Part shown: positions 1 through 7,687 of the stretch, piece by piece | How the letters are laid out: each line of letters starts with the position of its first letter | Position numbering within the stretch: position 1 is the stretch's first letter | Notes under the pieces: generated by a model | What the model was told of the DNA's origin: nothing | What the model saw: only the letters and a program-made list of their open reading frames with translations | Databases searched by the model: none | Assembly (NCBI GenBank): GCA_009377445.1 | Contig: WHUA01000005.1 | Span: 124,001-188,000 of the forward strand | Direction: 5' to 3' | DNA length: 64,000 nt | Origin: Alphaproteobacteria bacterium | GTDB lineage: Bacteria > Pseudomonadota > Alphaproteobacteria > UBA8366 | Translations under genes and position numbers: made by a program

Positions 1-485
1 ACAGCCAGGTTGTTGCTGACCGGCAGCAGGCGGACGGCGAGCGTCATCAGGAACGGGCTCGCCTTGAGGAAATCGTCGACCTGCCGGATGCGCCGCGGGA
101 ACTTGCGGGCCACGAAGCCGCGCCCGAGGAACCGCGCATAGAAGAACGCCAGCATCACGCCGCCGACTTCCCCGGCCAGCGCCAGCCCCGTGCCGGTCGC
201 GATGCCGAAGGCGTAACCGGCCACGAAGGCGAGGATCTGGCGCGACAGACCGAGCCCCGTAAAGACGGCCCCGGCGACGACGAACATCAGCATCCCGGCG
301 GCGCCGTGACCGAGGATCTTATGGTCCACCCAGCCTTTGAGCTCATCCGGCCCGAAGGCGAAATCCGCTTCGCGAAGAACAGCCGCGAACGCGGCGACCG
401 TCAGGATGACGACGATGCCGCGCAACAGGACGCCACGCTTCAAGCCGGGCCGGCCGGCTGGCGGTTTCTTCGTATCTCCCCACAT
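1..485 (-). CDS. TVP38/TMEM64-family membrane protein, C-terminus cut by window edge
   Basis: Reading the minus strand from the ATG at 485 gives at least 161 codons that run off the left edge. After a basic N-terminus there is a hydrophobic segment (about residues 20-35), then the core typical of the VTT (SNARE-associated) domain: a glycine-rich pair of hydrophobic stretches around AGYAFG, a GEVGGVMLAF stretch, a basic FLGRGFVARKFPRR loop, and the conserved RLLPVSNN motif near the cut. Family members are inner-membrane proteins of the DedA/VTT superfamily with proposed lipid-scramblase or transport-like roles; the substrate here is unknown. The 260 bp upstream hold a dispersed repeat. No complete length can be given. 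Confidence 0.85.
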   Translation of the reverse strand, partial: MWGDTKKPPAGRPGLKRGVLLRGIVVILTVAAFAAVLREADFAFGPDELKGWVDHKILGHGAAGMLMFVVAGAVFTGLGLSRQILAFVAGYAFGIATGTGLALAGEVGGVMLAFFYARFLGRGFVARKFPRRIRQVDDFLKASPFLMTLAVRLLPVSNNLA

Positions 486-592
486 GCGCCGGACTATAGA
501 CGAAGCCCGCCGCCGTGGAGATGGAATCTTCGGAATAATGTTCCAACGAAATCGTCATTCGCGGGCTGGCGCCAGTGCTGTCCGGTTAAACG

Positions 593-706
593 GAGCTCGA
601 TTGGATGCGGTGGCGCCATGGACACCGCGGATAAACCGCGGTGTGACGATCTTTTTTAGTTTCATACTGTTACCGTCATGCCGCGGTTCATCCGCGGCAT
701 CCATGC
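593..706. repeat. Paired palindromic repeat, family A
   Basis: Two imperfect palindromes face each other across a T-rich spacer. The left arm is centred on ACCGCGG-ataaa-CCGCGGT and the right arm on GCCGCGG-ttcat-CCGCGGC, each flanked by the constant words CCATG/GTGAC and GTCAT/ATCCATG. A near-identical copy, including the left flank GAGCTCGATTGGA, lies at 58284-58398. It fills most of the gap between two divergent genes and encodes nothing convincing. Confidence 0.85.
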
Positions 707-746
707 TGCGACCGGCAACCGTGCCGAACATTAGAGCCCGATCCGG

Positions 747-1688
747 CTATTCCCACCCGAGATCCTTGCGGATCTTGGCAAAAGTCTCGAGATGCCGCTC
801 GTGATCGCCCGCGAAGCGCAGCACCAGATGGGTGGCGCCCTCGGCCGCATAGCCCTGGAGCCATTCCGCCGCCGCAGCCGCCGAACCCGCGAAGCAGGCC
901 TGGCGCTTCTTCAGCACGTCGGGGCGTTGGCCATAGTACTGCGACAGGAAATCGCCGATCCGCCGGTCCGCCTTCGCCGCGTCCTCGTCGACCGCGAGCG
1001 TCAGGTAGATGGCGCCCTCGACCGCGCCCGGCTTGCGGCCCGCAGCGCGCGCGATGCCCTGCACCTCGCGCCACTGCTCGCCCCAGCGCTTGGCGTCGGG
1101 GCCGGTCGGGAACCAGCCGTCGAAATGCCGCCCCGCCCGTTCCAGCGCCGCCGGCACCGAGCCGCCGCCCCAGATGAGCGGGCCGCCCGGGCGGTGCGGC
1201 GTCGGCCCGATGACCCCTTTCTCCACATGCCAGCGGCCGTCCCAGTCGACCGGCTCGCCGCTCCATAGCGCCTTGCAGAGCCGCATGCCCTCCATCAGCG
1301 TGCCGACCCGCTTCTCGAACGGCACGCCCGCAGAGCGGAACTCGGCGCGGATGTTGGGAACGTCGCTGGCGATGCCGATGCCGAGGATGACGCGGCCCTG
1401 GCTCACCTGGTCGAGCGTGGCGACCTGGTGGGCCAGCAGCACCGGGTTGCGCAGCGCCGGCAGAAGCACCGCGGTGCCGAGGGCGACGCGCTTCGTCCGT
1501 CCGGCGACGCCGGCGAGCAAGGTGATGGGCTCGTGCCTTGGGCGGGCCAGCAGCGAATCGCCGACCCAGACCGAATCGTAGCCGAGCTTTTCCGCCCGTT
1601 CGGCGAGCCCCAGCAGCGGCGCGGCGTCGGGCCTGCCCTCCATGATCGACTCGCGGGTCGGCAGCAGGTATCCGATGCGTGGCGCCAT
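747..1688 (-). CDS. LLM-class flavin-dependent oxidoreductase
   Basis: A 313-residue member of the bacterial luciferase-like superfamily, F420- or FMN-dependent TIM-barrel enzymes that oxidise or reduce small organic substrates. The N-terminal strand (IGYLLPTRES) is followed by ERAEKLGYDSVWVGD, the AVLLPALRNPVLLAHQVATLDQ segment and the GRVILGIGIA signature that lines the cofactor site. The ATG at 1688 is chosen over the GTG at 1739 because AAGGAGAGG sits just upstream and the 17 extra residues do not resemble the family. Two further paralogues are at 18683-19714 and 59696-60724. The substrate cannot be inferred; the divergent neighbour is a TauD-type dioxygenase. Confidence 0.85.
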   Translation of the reverse strand: MAPRIGYLLPTRESIMEGRPDAAPLLGLAERAEKLGYDSVWVGDSLLARPRHEPITLLAGVAGRTKRVALGTAVLLPALRNPVLLAHQVATLDQVSQGRVILGIGIASDVPNIRAEFRSAGVPFEKRVGTLMEGMRLCKALWSGEPVDWDGRWHVEKGVIGPTPHRPGGPLIWGGGSVPAALERAGRHFDGWFPTGPDAKRWGEQWREVQGIARAAGRKPGAVEGAIYLTLAVDEDAAKADRRIGDFLSQYYGQRPDVLKKRQACFAGSAAAAAEWLQGYAAEGATHLVLRFAGDHERHLETFAKIRKDLGWE

Positions 1689-1849
1689 GTTCCTCTCCTT
1701 GCGGGATTTTTTCGCTGAAACCGGCGCCAATTCTGGCACGAGACGCCGCCGCCATCACGGGTTAGTTTGCCGCGCAACGCCGGCGCGCCCGCTTTGACCG
1801 CGCCGGCGCCCCTGCCCTAAACTCGGGCGGCTGAATGGAGGATGCGATC

Positions 1850-2752
1850 ATGGAGAGTGCAGCGACGACTACCGGACAGGCGCGGCCCGCGCGTGCCGGC
1901 CGGGGCAAGCCCTTCGAGATCCGCAAGCTGTCGGAGCTGATGGCGGCGGAGATCACCGGCATCGACCTGGCGCAGCCCTTCGACGACGTGACGCGGGATG
2001 CGATCATGGACGCGCTGGTCGCCCATCACGTCATCTGCTTCCGCGACCAGGCGCTGACCAAGGAGCAGCAATACGACTTCACCGCGCGCTTCGGCGAGCT
2101 GGAAGGCCATGTCGTGCGGACCTGGGAAGGCGGCAAATCGCCTCTCGTGCACACGGTCTCCAACCTCGACAAGGACGGCAGGCCGACCGACAGCCCTTAC
2201 ACCCAGGGCAACTTCTTCTGGCACACCGACAAGTCCTATCACGAGGTGCCGTCGCTCGCGACGCTGCTGCATGCGATCGAGATACCGCCGTCCGGCGGCA
2301 GCACCCAGTTCGCCAACATGTATGCCGGCTACGAAGCCTTGCCGCAGCATATGAAGGACCGCATCGCCAATCTCCACGCGGAGCATAGCTGGGAGGTCAG
2401 CCGCACCAACACGTTCAGCCGGACGGCGACGGAGGAGGAAAAGCGCGAGCGGCCGCCGGTCACCCATCCGATCGTCCGCACCCATCCGGTCACCGGGCGG
2501 AAGCTGCTCTACATCGGCCACCACACCTCGCACATCGTCGAACTGCCCTACGGCGAAGGCCGGGCGCTGCTCTACCAGCTACTCGACTATGCGACCCAGC
2601 CGCACCGCGTCTACACCCATCAGTGGCGCAAGGGCGACCTCGTCATGTGGGACAACCGCTGCCTCGTGCACCGCGGCATGCGCGACTTCGACATGACGAA
2701 GCACCGCCGTCTCCTGCACCGCACGGTGCTCAAGGGAAGCGTGCCGTATTAG
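1850..2752 (+). CDS. TauD/TfdA-family Fe(II)/2-oxoglutarate dioxygenase
   Basis: A 300-residue non-haem iron dioxygenase. The facial triad is visible: HTD of WHTDKSYHEVPS supplies the first histidine and the aspartate, and the histidine of NRCLVHRG is the distal ligand. The conserved late arginine (KHRRLLHRT) should bind 2-oxoglutarate. The start at 1850 follows GGAGG with 8 nt spacing; the in-frame ATG at 1835 lacks a site. Family members hydroxylate taurine, alkyl sulfates, phenoxyacetates or similar compounds. A paralogue at 61848-62744 shares WHTDKSYH, ERPPVTHP and the C-terminal block. The gene is divergent from an LLM oxidoreductase, so both may act on one xenobiotic-like or sulfonated substrate, but that is inference. 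Confidence 0.9.
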   Translation: MESAATTTGQARPARAGRGKPFEIRKLSELMAAEITGIDLAQPFDDVTRDAIMDALVAHHVICFRDQALTKEQQYDFTARFGELEGHVVRTWEGGKSPLVHTVSNLDKDGRPTDSPYTQGNFFWHTDKSYHEVPSLATLLHAIEIPPSGGSTQFANMYAGYEALPQHMKDRIANLHAEHSWEVSRTNTFSRTATEEEKRERPPVTHPIVRTHPVTGRKLLYIGHHTSHIVELPYGEGRALLYQLLDYATQPHRVYTHQWRKGDLVMWDNRCLVHRGMRDFDMTKHRRLLHRTVLKGSVPY

Positions 2753-2846
2753 GCCGCCGTGCTGACAAATCGCCGGGAATGAGTTGACTCCGTGCCGGAC
2801 GCTGCGGAGTTTAGCGGCGACCTGCCGCTACCGAGTTAGGGTATCC

Positions 2847-3155
2847 GTGAGCGACTCCAAGCGATCCGATGCCGCACGCCATAGAATGGCGCTTCTTGCG
2901 CTGGCTGCGCTGCTGGCGCTCTCCGCATGCGGCGAGGAAGAGCAGAAGCCGAACGAGAGCAACACTTACAACGTGCACCTCTTTTACGGGAAGGACGTGG
3001 CCGAGCATAAGTATCTCGGGCAGGTGCGCGGCATCAGCCGGTGCAAGACCGCGGTCCATGCGGAGGCCGGGCGGATGCAGCTCAAGGGCAACACCTATAA
3101 ATACGACTGCTGCTGGGTGAACGCCGGAAAGGCGTGCTTCCAGAAACACAAGTAG
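2847..3155 (+). CDS. Small putative lipoprotein
   Basis: About 102 residues with a lipoprotein signal: a basic N-region, hydrophobic ALLALAALLAL and lipobox LSAC. The mature part is short and polar, with four cysteines besides the lipid-anchored one (ISRC, YDCCW and KACF), so disulfides in the periplasm are likely. The start is uncertain: GTG at 2847 follows a weak AGGG, ATG at 2886 begins directly at the hydrophobic stretch without a site, and a TTG at 2784 is unlikely. No family is recognised. It is convergent with the acetyltransferase gene that ends 9 bp away. Confidence 0.65.
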   Translation: MSDSKRSDAARHRMALLALAALLALSACGEEEQKPNESNTYNVHLFYGKDVAEHKYLGQVRGISRCKTAVHAEAGRMQLKGNTYKYDCCWVNAGKACFQKHK

Positions 3156-3163
3156 CGCGCGAT

Positions 3164-3889
3164 CTATTTATCCCGCGCCGCCGCGATCAGCGCGCCGAGC
3201 GGCTGCCGCTGCCGTCCCTCGCCGTCGAAATTGACCGGGTCGAGCCACCCCTCGAAGCCACGCTTCAGCGCCGGCCATTCGCTGTCGACGATGGAGAACC
3301 ATGCCGTGTCCCGGTTCCGTCCTTTCGTCACCGTGGCCTGCCGGAACAGGCCTTCATAGGTGAAGCCGAGCCGTTCGGCGGCGCGCCGGGACGCGGCGTT
3401 CAGCGCGTTGCACTTCCATTCGTAGCGGCGGTAGCCGAGCTCCTCGAAGACCCGGCGCATCATCATGTACATCGCTTCCGTCGCCACGGCGCTCCGCTGC
3501 AGGCGCGGCGAGTAGGTGATGGACCCGACCTCGATCGACCCGGCGCGCGGATCGATGCGGAGATAGCTGGCGGTGCCGACGGCGGCTTCCGCCCGCCCGT
3601 CGACGATGGCGTAGCACAGCGGATCGTCGCCCATGGAATGCGCCAGCAGCGAAGCCTTATAGGCGTCCAGGCTGTCGAACGGGCCCACGGAAAGATAGGT
3701 CCAGAGGCGGCCTTCCCCGTCTTGCGACAGCGCCTCGAACAGCGGGCCGGCATGCGCGTCGGGGTCCAGCGGCTCGATTCGGCAATAGCGGCCCGATATC
3801 GGGCTGCGCGGCGGCCGCGCCGCGCCGCGCCAGTCCGGCACCGGAAAGCCGACAGGCTGGTTCAGCACGTTTAGGAATTCGTTCTGCAT
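3164..3889 (-). CDS. GNAT-family N-acetyltransferase
   Basis: A 241-residue acetyl-CoA-dependent acetyltransferase of the RimJ/RimL-like type. N-terminal QPVGFPVPDW and the GRYCRIEPLD strand are typical of this group. The AVGTASYLRIDP and GSIEVGSITYSPRLQRSAVATEA stretch corresponds to the beta4 and acetyl-CoA-binding region, followed by YRRYEWKCNALNAASRRAAERLGF, the usual conserved C-terminal half. ATG 3889 is chosen because family similarity begins there; three upstream in-frame starts would add residues without family resemblance. The substrate (protein N-terminus or small amine) is unknown. It converges on the lipoprotein gene at 2847-3155. Confidence 0.85.
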   Translation of the reverse strand: MQNEFLNVLNQPVGFPVPDWRGAARPPRSPISGRYCRIEPLDPDAHAGPLFEALSQDGEGRLWTYLSVGPFDSLDAYKASLLAHSMGDDPLCYAIVDGRAEAAVGTASYLRIDPRAGSIEVGSITYSPRLQRSAVATEAMYMMMRRVFEELGYRRYEWKCNALNAASRRAAERLGFTYEGLFRQATVTKGRNRDTAWFSIVDSEWPALKRGFEGWLDPVNFDGEGRQRQPLGALIAAARDK

Positions 3890-4131
3890 GGTGCCCCAAC
3901 TCCCATGAATCCGCGGGAATGCTTGCCGCATGATACGGCACGGCGAAAGGTCCATTTCGCCGCCGCCCGGCGGAGCCGCTTCGGCGGACCGCATTACCGC
4001 TGGACTCTCCTAGCGCGTTTGAACTAGACCTTTTTGATCGGCGAATTCGTACTTTCGGCGGATGACTTTCGATCCTGGTTAAGCAAATGTTAAAGGAACC
4101 GGCAGAGAGTCCCGCGCGTTGGAGAGTAGCG

Positions 4132-4542
4132 ATGCCACGCACAGCCTTGAACGCCGTTTCCCGCTCTACGTTCGCGACCGTCCTCCTCGGCGCCGTCGCG
4201 GCCTGCAGCAGTTCCGGCGAGCAGGTCTACACCCGCCAGAACCAGGCGGCTTCCGCGCTGGCCACGATGGTCATGGAGGCCGAGGCGCAAAGCCCGGCGA
4301 AGGTCGACAAGATCTACGCCGCCGAAAACGAGCTTCACGCCGCTTGCGCCCCATTGCGTGAAATGGCGTCCCGCCGCATGGCCGGCGAATGGGTCGGCCT
4401 CGACACCCGGCTCGTCGCCTACACGTCGCTCGACCGCTGCGAGTCCGAGACGCAACGGGTCGAGGATTTTATCCGTTTCGACAACCCCACGGTCGCGCGG
4501 ACCTACCTGTCGCCGGTTTACGCGCCGTCGGCGCGAAAGTAG
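4132..4542 (+). CDS. Putative lipoprotein of unknown function
   Basis: A 136-residue secreted lipoprotein. The N-terminus has basic residues, a hydrophobic FATVLLGAVA stretch and lipobox AVAAC. The mature protein is helical and polar (RQNQAASALATMVMEAEAQ) with two more cysteines, one in HAACAPL and one in DRCES. GGAG stands 7 nt before the ATG at 4132, which decides this start over the ATG at 4087. No enzyme motif is visible. It ends 4 bp before the convergent alcohol dehydrogenase gene. Confidence 0.7.
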   Translation: MPRTALNAVSRSTFATVLLGAVAACSSSGEQVYTRQNQAASALATMVMEAEAQSPAKVDKIYAAENELHAACAPLREMASRRMAGEWVGLDTRLVAYTSLDRCESETQRVEDFIRFDNPTVARTYLSPVYAPSARK

Positions 4543-4546
4543 CGCC

Positions 4547-5593
4547 TCACATCAGGAAGACGCCCTTCCCCGTGGTCTGCGTGTCGAACAGCTTGTAGGC
4601 CTCCTCGGCCTGTTCCAGTTTCCATCGGTCCGTGAACAGCTTCTCCACTGGAATCTTGCGGTCCGCCACGAACTCGGCGCAGTCCGCCTGCCCGTTCTTG
4701 GAAAACGTCCAGGATGCGATCAGCGTGATCTGCCGGCGCAGCATGTCGGGGCTCACCTCGAGCGTGACGTTGCCGCCCTCGCCGACGAAGCACGCCGTGC
4801 CCCAGGTGCGCGCCGCGCGCACCGCCGAAGCCCGCGCTTCGGGGTTGGAGGAACAGTCCAGCGTCTTGTGCGCGCCCTCGCCGTGCGTCAGCTCGCGGAT
4901 GGCGCTGACGGGATCGTTGCTCAGCGGGTTGAGCACGACATCCGCGCCGAACTGCTGCGCCATCTCGCGCCGCTCGGGCGAGATGTCGAGCGCGATGACG
5001 CGCGCGCCCATGGCGACGGCGAGCTGCGTCGCAGATAGCCCGACCGGCCCCTGACCGAAGATCGCGATCGTCTCGTCGCCGCGGAGGTCGAGCCGCCGGA
5101 GCGCGCCGTAGGCCGTGCCGGTGCCGCAGGAGATCGCGGCGCCCACCTCGAAGGAGAGCGCGTCCGGCAGCGGCACCAGGGTCGAAACCGGGACCTTCAT
5201 GTATTTCGCATGCGCGCCGTGGCCGCCCGAGCCGTACACCGTCGTACCCTCGAGGCACATCTGCGCCCAGCCGCTCGCGCAGTGCTTGCAGGTACCGCAG
5301 CCGGCGTAGTGATGATCCATCACGCGCTGGCCGATGCGGGCTTCCTTCTCGGTGACGCCGCTGCCGATCGCCGCGACGACGCCGCACGGCTCGTGGCCGG
5401 CGATCGTCGGGGAAGCGCTGCGCTTGACGCCGCCGGCATCGCTGCCGCCGGGCGCCGCGCGATAGCGGTGCAGGTCGCTGCCGCACATGCCGGACGCCTT
5501 GATCTCGAGCACGACCTCGCGCGGTCCGGGCGTGGGATCCGGGAACTCCATCAGCTCGAGCTTTCGGTTTCCGGTAAAGACGATGCCGCGCAT
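4547..5593 (-). CDS. Zinc-dependent alcohol dehydrogenase (MDR family)
   Basis: A 348-residue medium-chain dehydrogenase/reductase oxidising an alcohol or polyol with NAD(P)+. The catalytic zinc site is seen as GMCGSDLH and GHEPCG; the structural zinc lobe is the four-cysteine cluster in AGCGTCKHCASGWAQMC. The Rossmann fold begins at FGQGPVGLSATQLAVAMGARVIALD. GGAGG lies a few bases before the ATG. The closest type by appearance is threonine- or sorbitol-dehydrogenase-like. Upstream lies a large composite repeat that likely separates it from the cyclase gene. Confidence 0.9.
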   Translation of the reverse strand: MRGIVFTGNRKLELMEFPDPTPGPREVVLEIKASGMCGSDLHRYRAAPGGSDAGGVKRSASPTIAGHEPCGVVAAIGSGVTEKEARIGQRVMDHHYAGCGTCKHCASGWAQMCLEGTTVYGSGGHGAHAKYMKVPVSTLVPLPDALSFEVGAAISCGTGTAYGALRRLDLRGDETIAIFGQGPVGLSATQLAVAMGARVIALDISPERREMAQQFGADVVLNPLSNDPVSAIRELTHGEGAHKTLDCSSNPEARASAVRAARTWGTACFVGEGGNVTLEVSPDMLRRQITLIASWTFSKNGQADCAEFVADRKIPVEKLFTDRWKLEQAEEAYKLFDTQTTGKGVFLM

Positions 5594-5686
5594 GGGCGCT
5601 CCTCCCTGTTCGGTGTTTCCCCGACTCTACAGCATGAGTTCGATCGGATGCACCCCCCACCCTAGCCCTCCTTTGCGAAGGAGGGG

Positions 5687-5823
5687 AATCGCATGTGCGC
5701 ATCTTGCACGAATGCCGTGCGTCCTTCGACGGGCTCAGGATGAGGGAGAATCTTCTTGGCATTGAGAAAAGAACCTCATGCTGAGCCTGTCGAAGCACGC
5801 ACCCCGCTTGTCCCAATCGCCGC
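5687..5823. repeat. Composite dispersed element (copy 1), containing a family B palindrome pair
   Basis: About 137 bp that recurs in reverse complement at 59499-59634 with only scattered mismatches. Shared stretches include ATCTTGCACGAATGCCGTGC, GAGGGAGAATCTTC, GGCATTGAGAA and CCGCTTGTCCC. Inside are two facing family B arms at 5721-5746 and 5773-5797. A following segment (AATGCGATTGCCCTGCC) also recurs beside the second copy. No coding potential is seen. Confidence 0.8.
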
Positions 5824-5888
5824 GAGCACCCTCAAATGCGATTGCCCTGCCCTCGCGGGGGTGGACTTAGGTGGGGTATCTCTCCGAT

Positions 5889-7541
5889 TTAAGCCGGCTG
5901 CATCGTCAACGCGTCCGCGTCGTCGACGGCGAAGACGGGCAGCGGCTCGGTGCGGCCGCGCAGCTCGGCGGTGTGGCGGGGGAAGCGCGCGAAATCGTAG
6001 CCGCTTCCCGCCGCCGTGGTCTCGGAGACGACGATGCGGCAGCCGAAGGTCTTGGTTTCCGACTCCAGCCGCGCCGCGACATTCACGGTGTCGCCGACCG
6101 CGGTCAGGGTCGGCGCGTCGGGCGGTCCCATCGTGCCGACGATCGCCTCGCCGGTGTGGATGCCGATGCCCATCTGGAGCGCCTGCCCCATCTCGGCTTC
6201 GAGGCTTTCGTTCAGCGCCGCCAGCCGCCGGAACATCGCCGCGGCGCCGGCCAGCGCATCGCGGCAGCCCGCCTCGACGCCGCGTTCCAGGCCGTACAGC
6301 GCCATCAGGCCGTCGCCGTTGAACTGCGCGTAGTGGCCGTTGGTTTCCTTGAGCGCCGCCGACATCTCGGCGAAGAATCGGTTGAGCACGAACACCGCGT
6401 CGTAGGGCAGCATCCGCTCGCCGAGCGCGGTCGAGCCGCGGAGGTCCAGGAACATCACCGTCACGGTCTGCTCGTGCCCCTGCACCGCGCCGAGCCGGCG
6501 CGCCACCTGCGCCGAGGCGCTGGGCGGCAGCAGCGGCATGACCGCGAGATCGCGCCGCGGCCGCGTCTGGCAGGCGAGCCGCACGTTGCGCGGCGCCTCG
6601 ATCCGCGACAGCGCGCGCCGCTCGGTGTCGTTCGGCAGCGGCAGCGCGTCCAGGCCGGCGTTCACGCGGACCCGGCAGGTCGTGCAGCGCCCGCTCCCGC
6701 CGCAGACGGAGGCATGCGGAATGCCGGCCGCGCGGATCGCCTCCAGCATCGTCAGGCCGACCGGCGCGATGACGCGCCGCCCCGATTCCAGCGACATGCG
6801 GAAGCTGCCGTAGCGGTTGCGGACGGCGCGCCGGATCTCGCGCGCCGCCAAGGTGGCGAGCAGCATGCCCGCCATGACGGCGAGCGACCAATGCTCGATC
6901 GGCTTGAGCACGGCTTCCTGCTGCGGCATGTAGGGCGCGAACAGCCGCGCGACCCATTCGGGCGAGGCCAGCTCGGGCGCGATGGTGAGGCCGGTGCGGG
7001 CTAGGCCCAAGAGCGCCAGCACGGGCAGCAGCGCCGCCGCGAGGTAGAGGACGGGCAGCGCCTTCGGATACCAGGCCTTCAGACGCAGCCAGTAATGCAG
7101 CCCGATCGTCATGTGCAGCCAGATGACGAGCACCAGGATCACCTGCTTCCAGCCGAGCCACGGCTCCAGCCAATACTTGGCGACGACCTGCGGATAGGTG
7201 ACCTCGACGTGAAACAGCTCGGCGCGGAGGCGGATGCCGATGATGTGGCTGGCGGCGAGCGGCAGGATCAGGAGGCCGAGCGTGAGCTGCATCGCCTCCC
7301 ACGCCTTGAGCCGGAGGTTGCTGCGCCGGTAGAGCGACCAGAGCGCCAGCAGGAAATGCGTGAGGAAGGAGAAATAGAGCAGGATGCCGCCGACAGGGTG
7401 GTACCAGATCTCCGTCACCGCCTTGCGGAACCCCTCCATGGCGCCGATCGACAGCAGGCCGAGCGCCAGGTTCAGCAGGTGGAGGATGATATAGGTGGCC
7501 AGGATCAGGCCGGTGCTCAAGCGCAGCCATCTGACGTACAT
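5889..7541 (-). CDS. Membrane-bound class III nucleotide cyclase with 2Fe-2S ferredoxin domain
   Basis: A 550-residue fusion. Residues 1-235 hold about six hydrophobic helices, several carrying histidines (near residues 21, 62, 99, 143 and 149) in a pattern like di-haem cytochrome b subunits. Residues 250-330 are a plant-type ferredoxin domain with cysteines at about 280, 286, 289 and 324 (CGGSGRCTTC and LACQ). Residues 360-530 are a class III cyclase domain with metal aspartates 366 (FLDLRGST) and 410 (NGDGLMA) and VGDTVNVAARLE. It should make cAMP or cGMP at the inner membrane; redox control through the iron-sulfur centre is inferred. ATG 7541 follows AAAGGG. It is divergent from the receiver/TrxR-like gene, 146 bp away. 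Confidence 0.9.
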   Translation of the reverse strand: MYVRWLRLSTGLILATYIILHLLNLALGLLSIGAMEGFRKAVTEIWYHPVGGILLYFSFLTHFLLALWSLYRRSNLRLKAWEAMQLTLGLLILPLAASHIIGIRLRAELFHVEVTYPQVVAKYWLEPWLGWKQVILVLVIWLHMTIGLHYWLRLKAWYPKALPVLYLAAALLPVLALLGLARTGLTIAPELASPEWVARLFAPYMPQQEAVLKPIEHWSLAVMAGMLLATLAAREIRRAVRNRYGSFRMSLESGRRVIAPVGLTMLEAIRAAGIPHASVCGGSGRCTTCRVRVNAGLDALPLPNDTERRALSRIEAPRNVRLACQTRPRRDLAVMPLLPPSASAQVARRLGAVQGHEQTVTVMFLDLRGSTALGERMLPYDAVFVLNRFFAEMSAALKETNGHYAQFNGDGLMALYGLERGVEAGCRDALAGAAAMFRRLAALNESLEAEMGQALQMGIGIHTGEAIVGTMGPPDAPTLTAVGDTVNVAARLESETKTFGCRIVVSETTAAGSGYDFARFPRHTAELRGRTEPLPVFAVDDADALTMQPA

Positions 7542-7687
7542 GCTGGCCCTTTCGTCCACCGAGTTCCCGCCGAGACGTTGCCGCCAACCGGGCGCGAATG
7601 CAAGCGCCGGCCGCAGTTCCTCTGTTGACCGTGGCCGGGCCAGCCGCCATCTTCTTCCCGCGGCGGCATGGCGAAAGCGGGCGAAGG

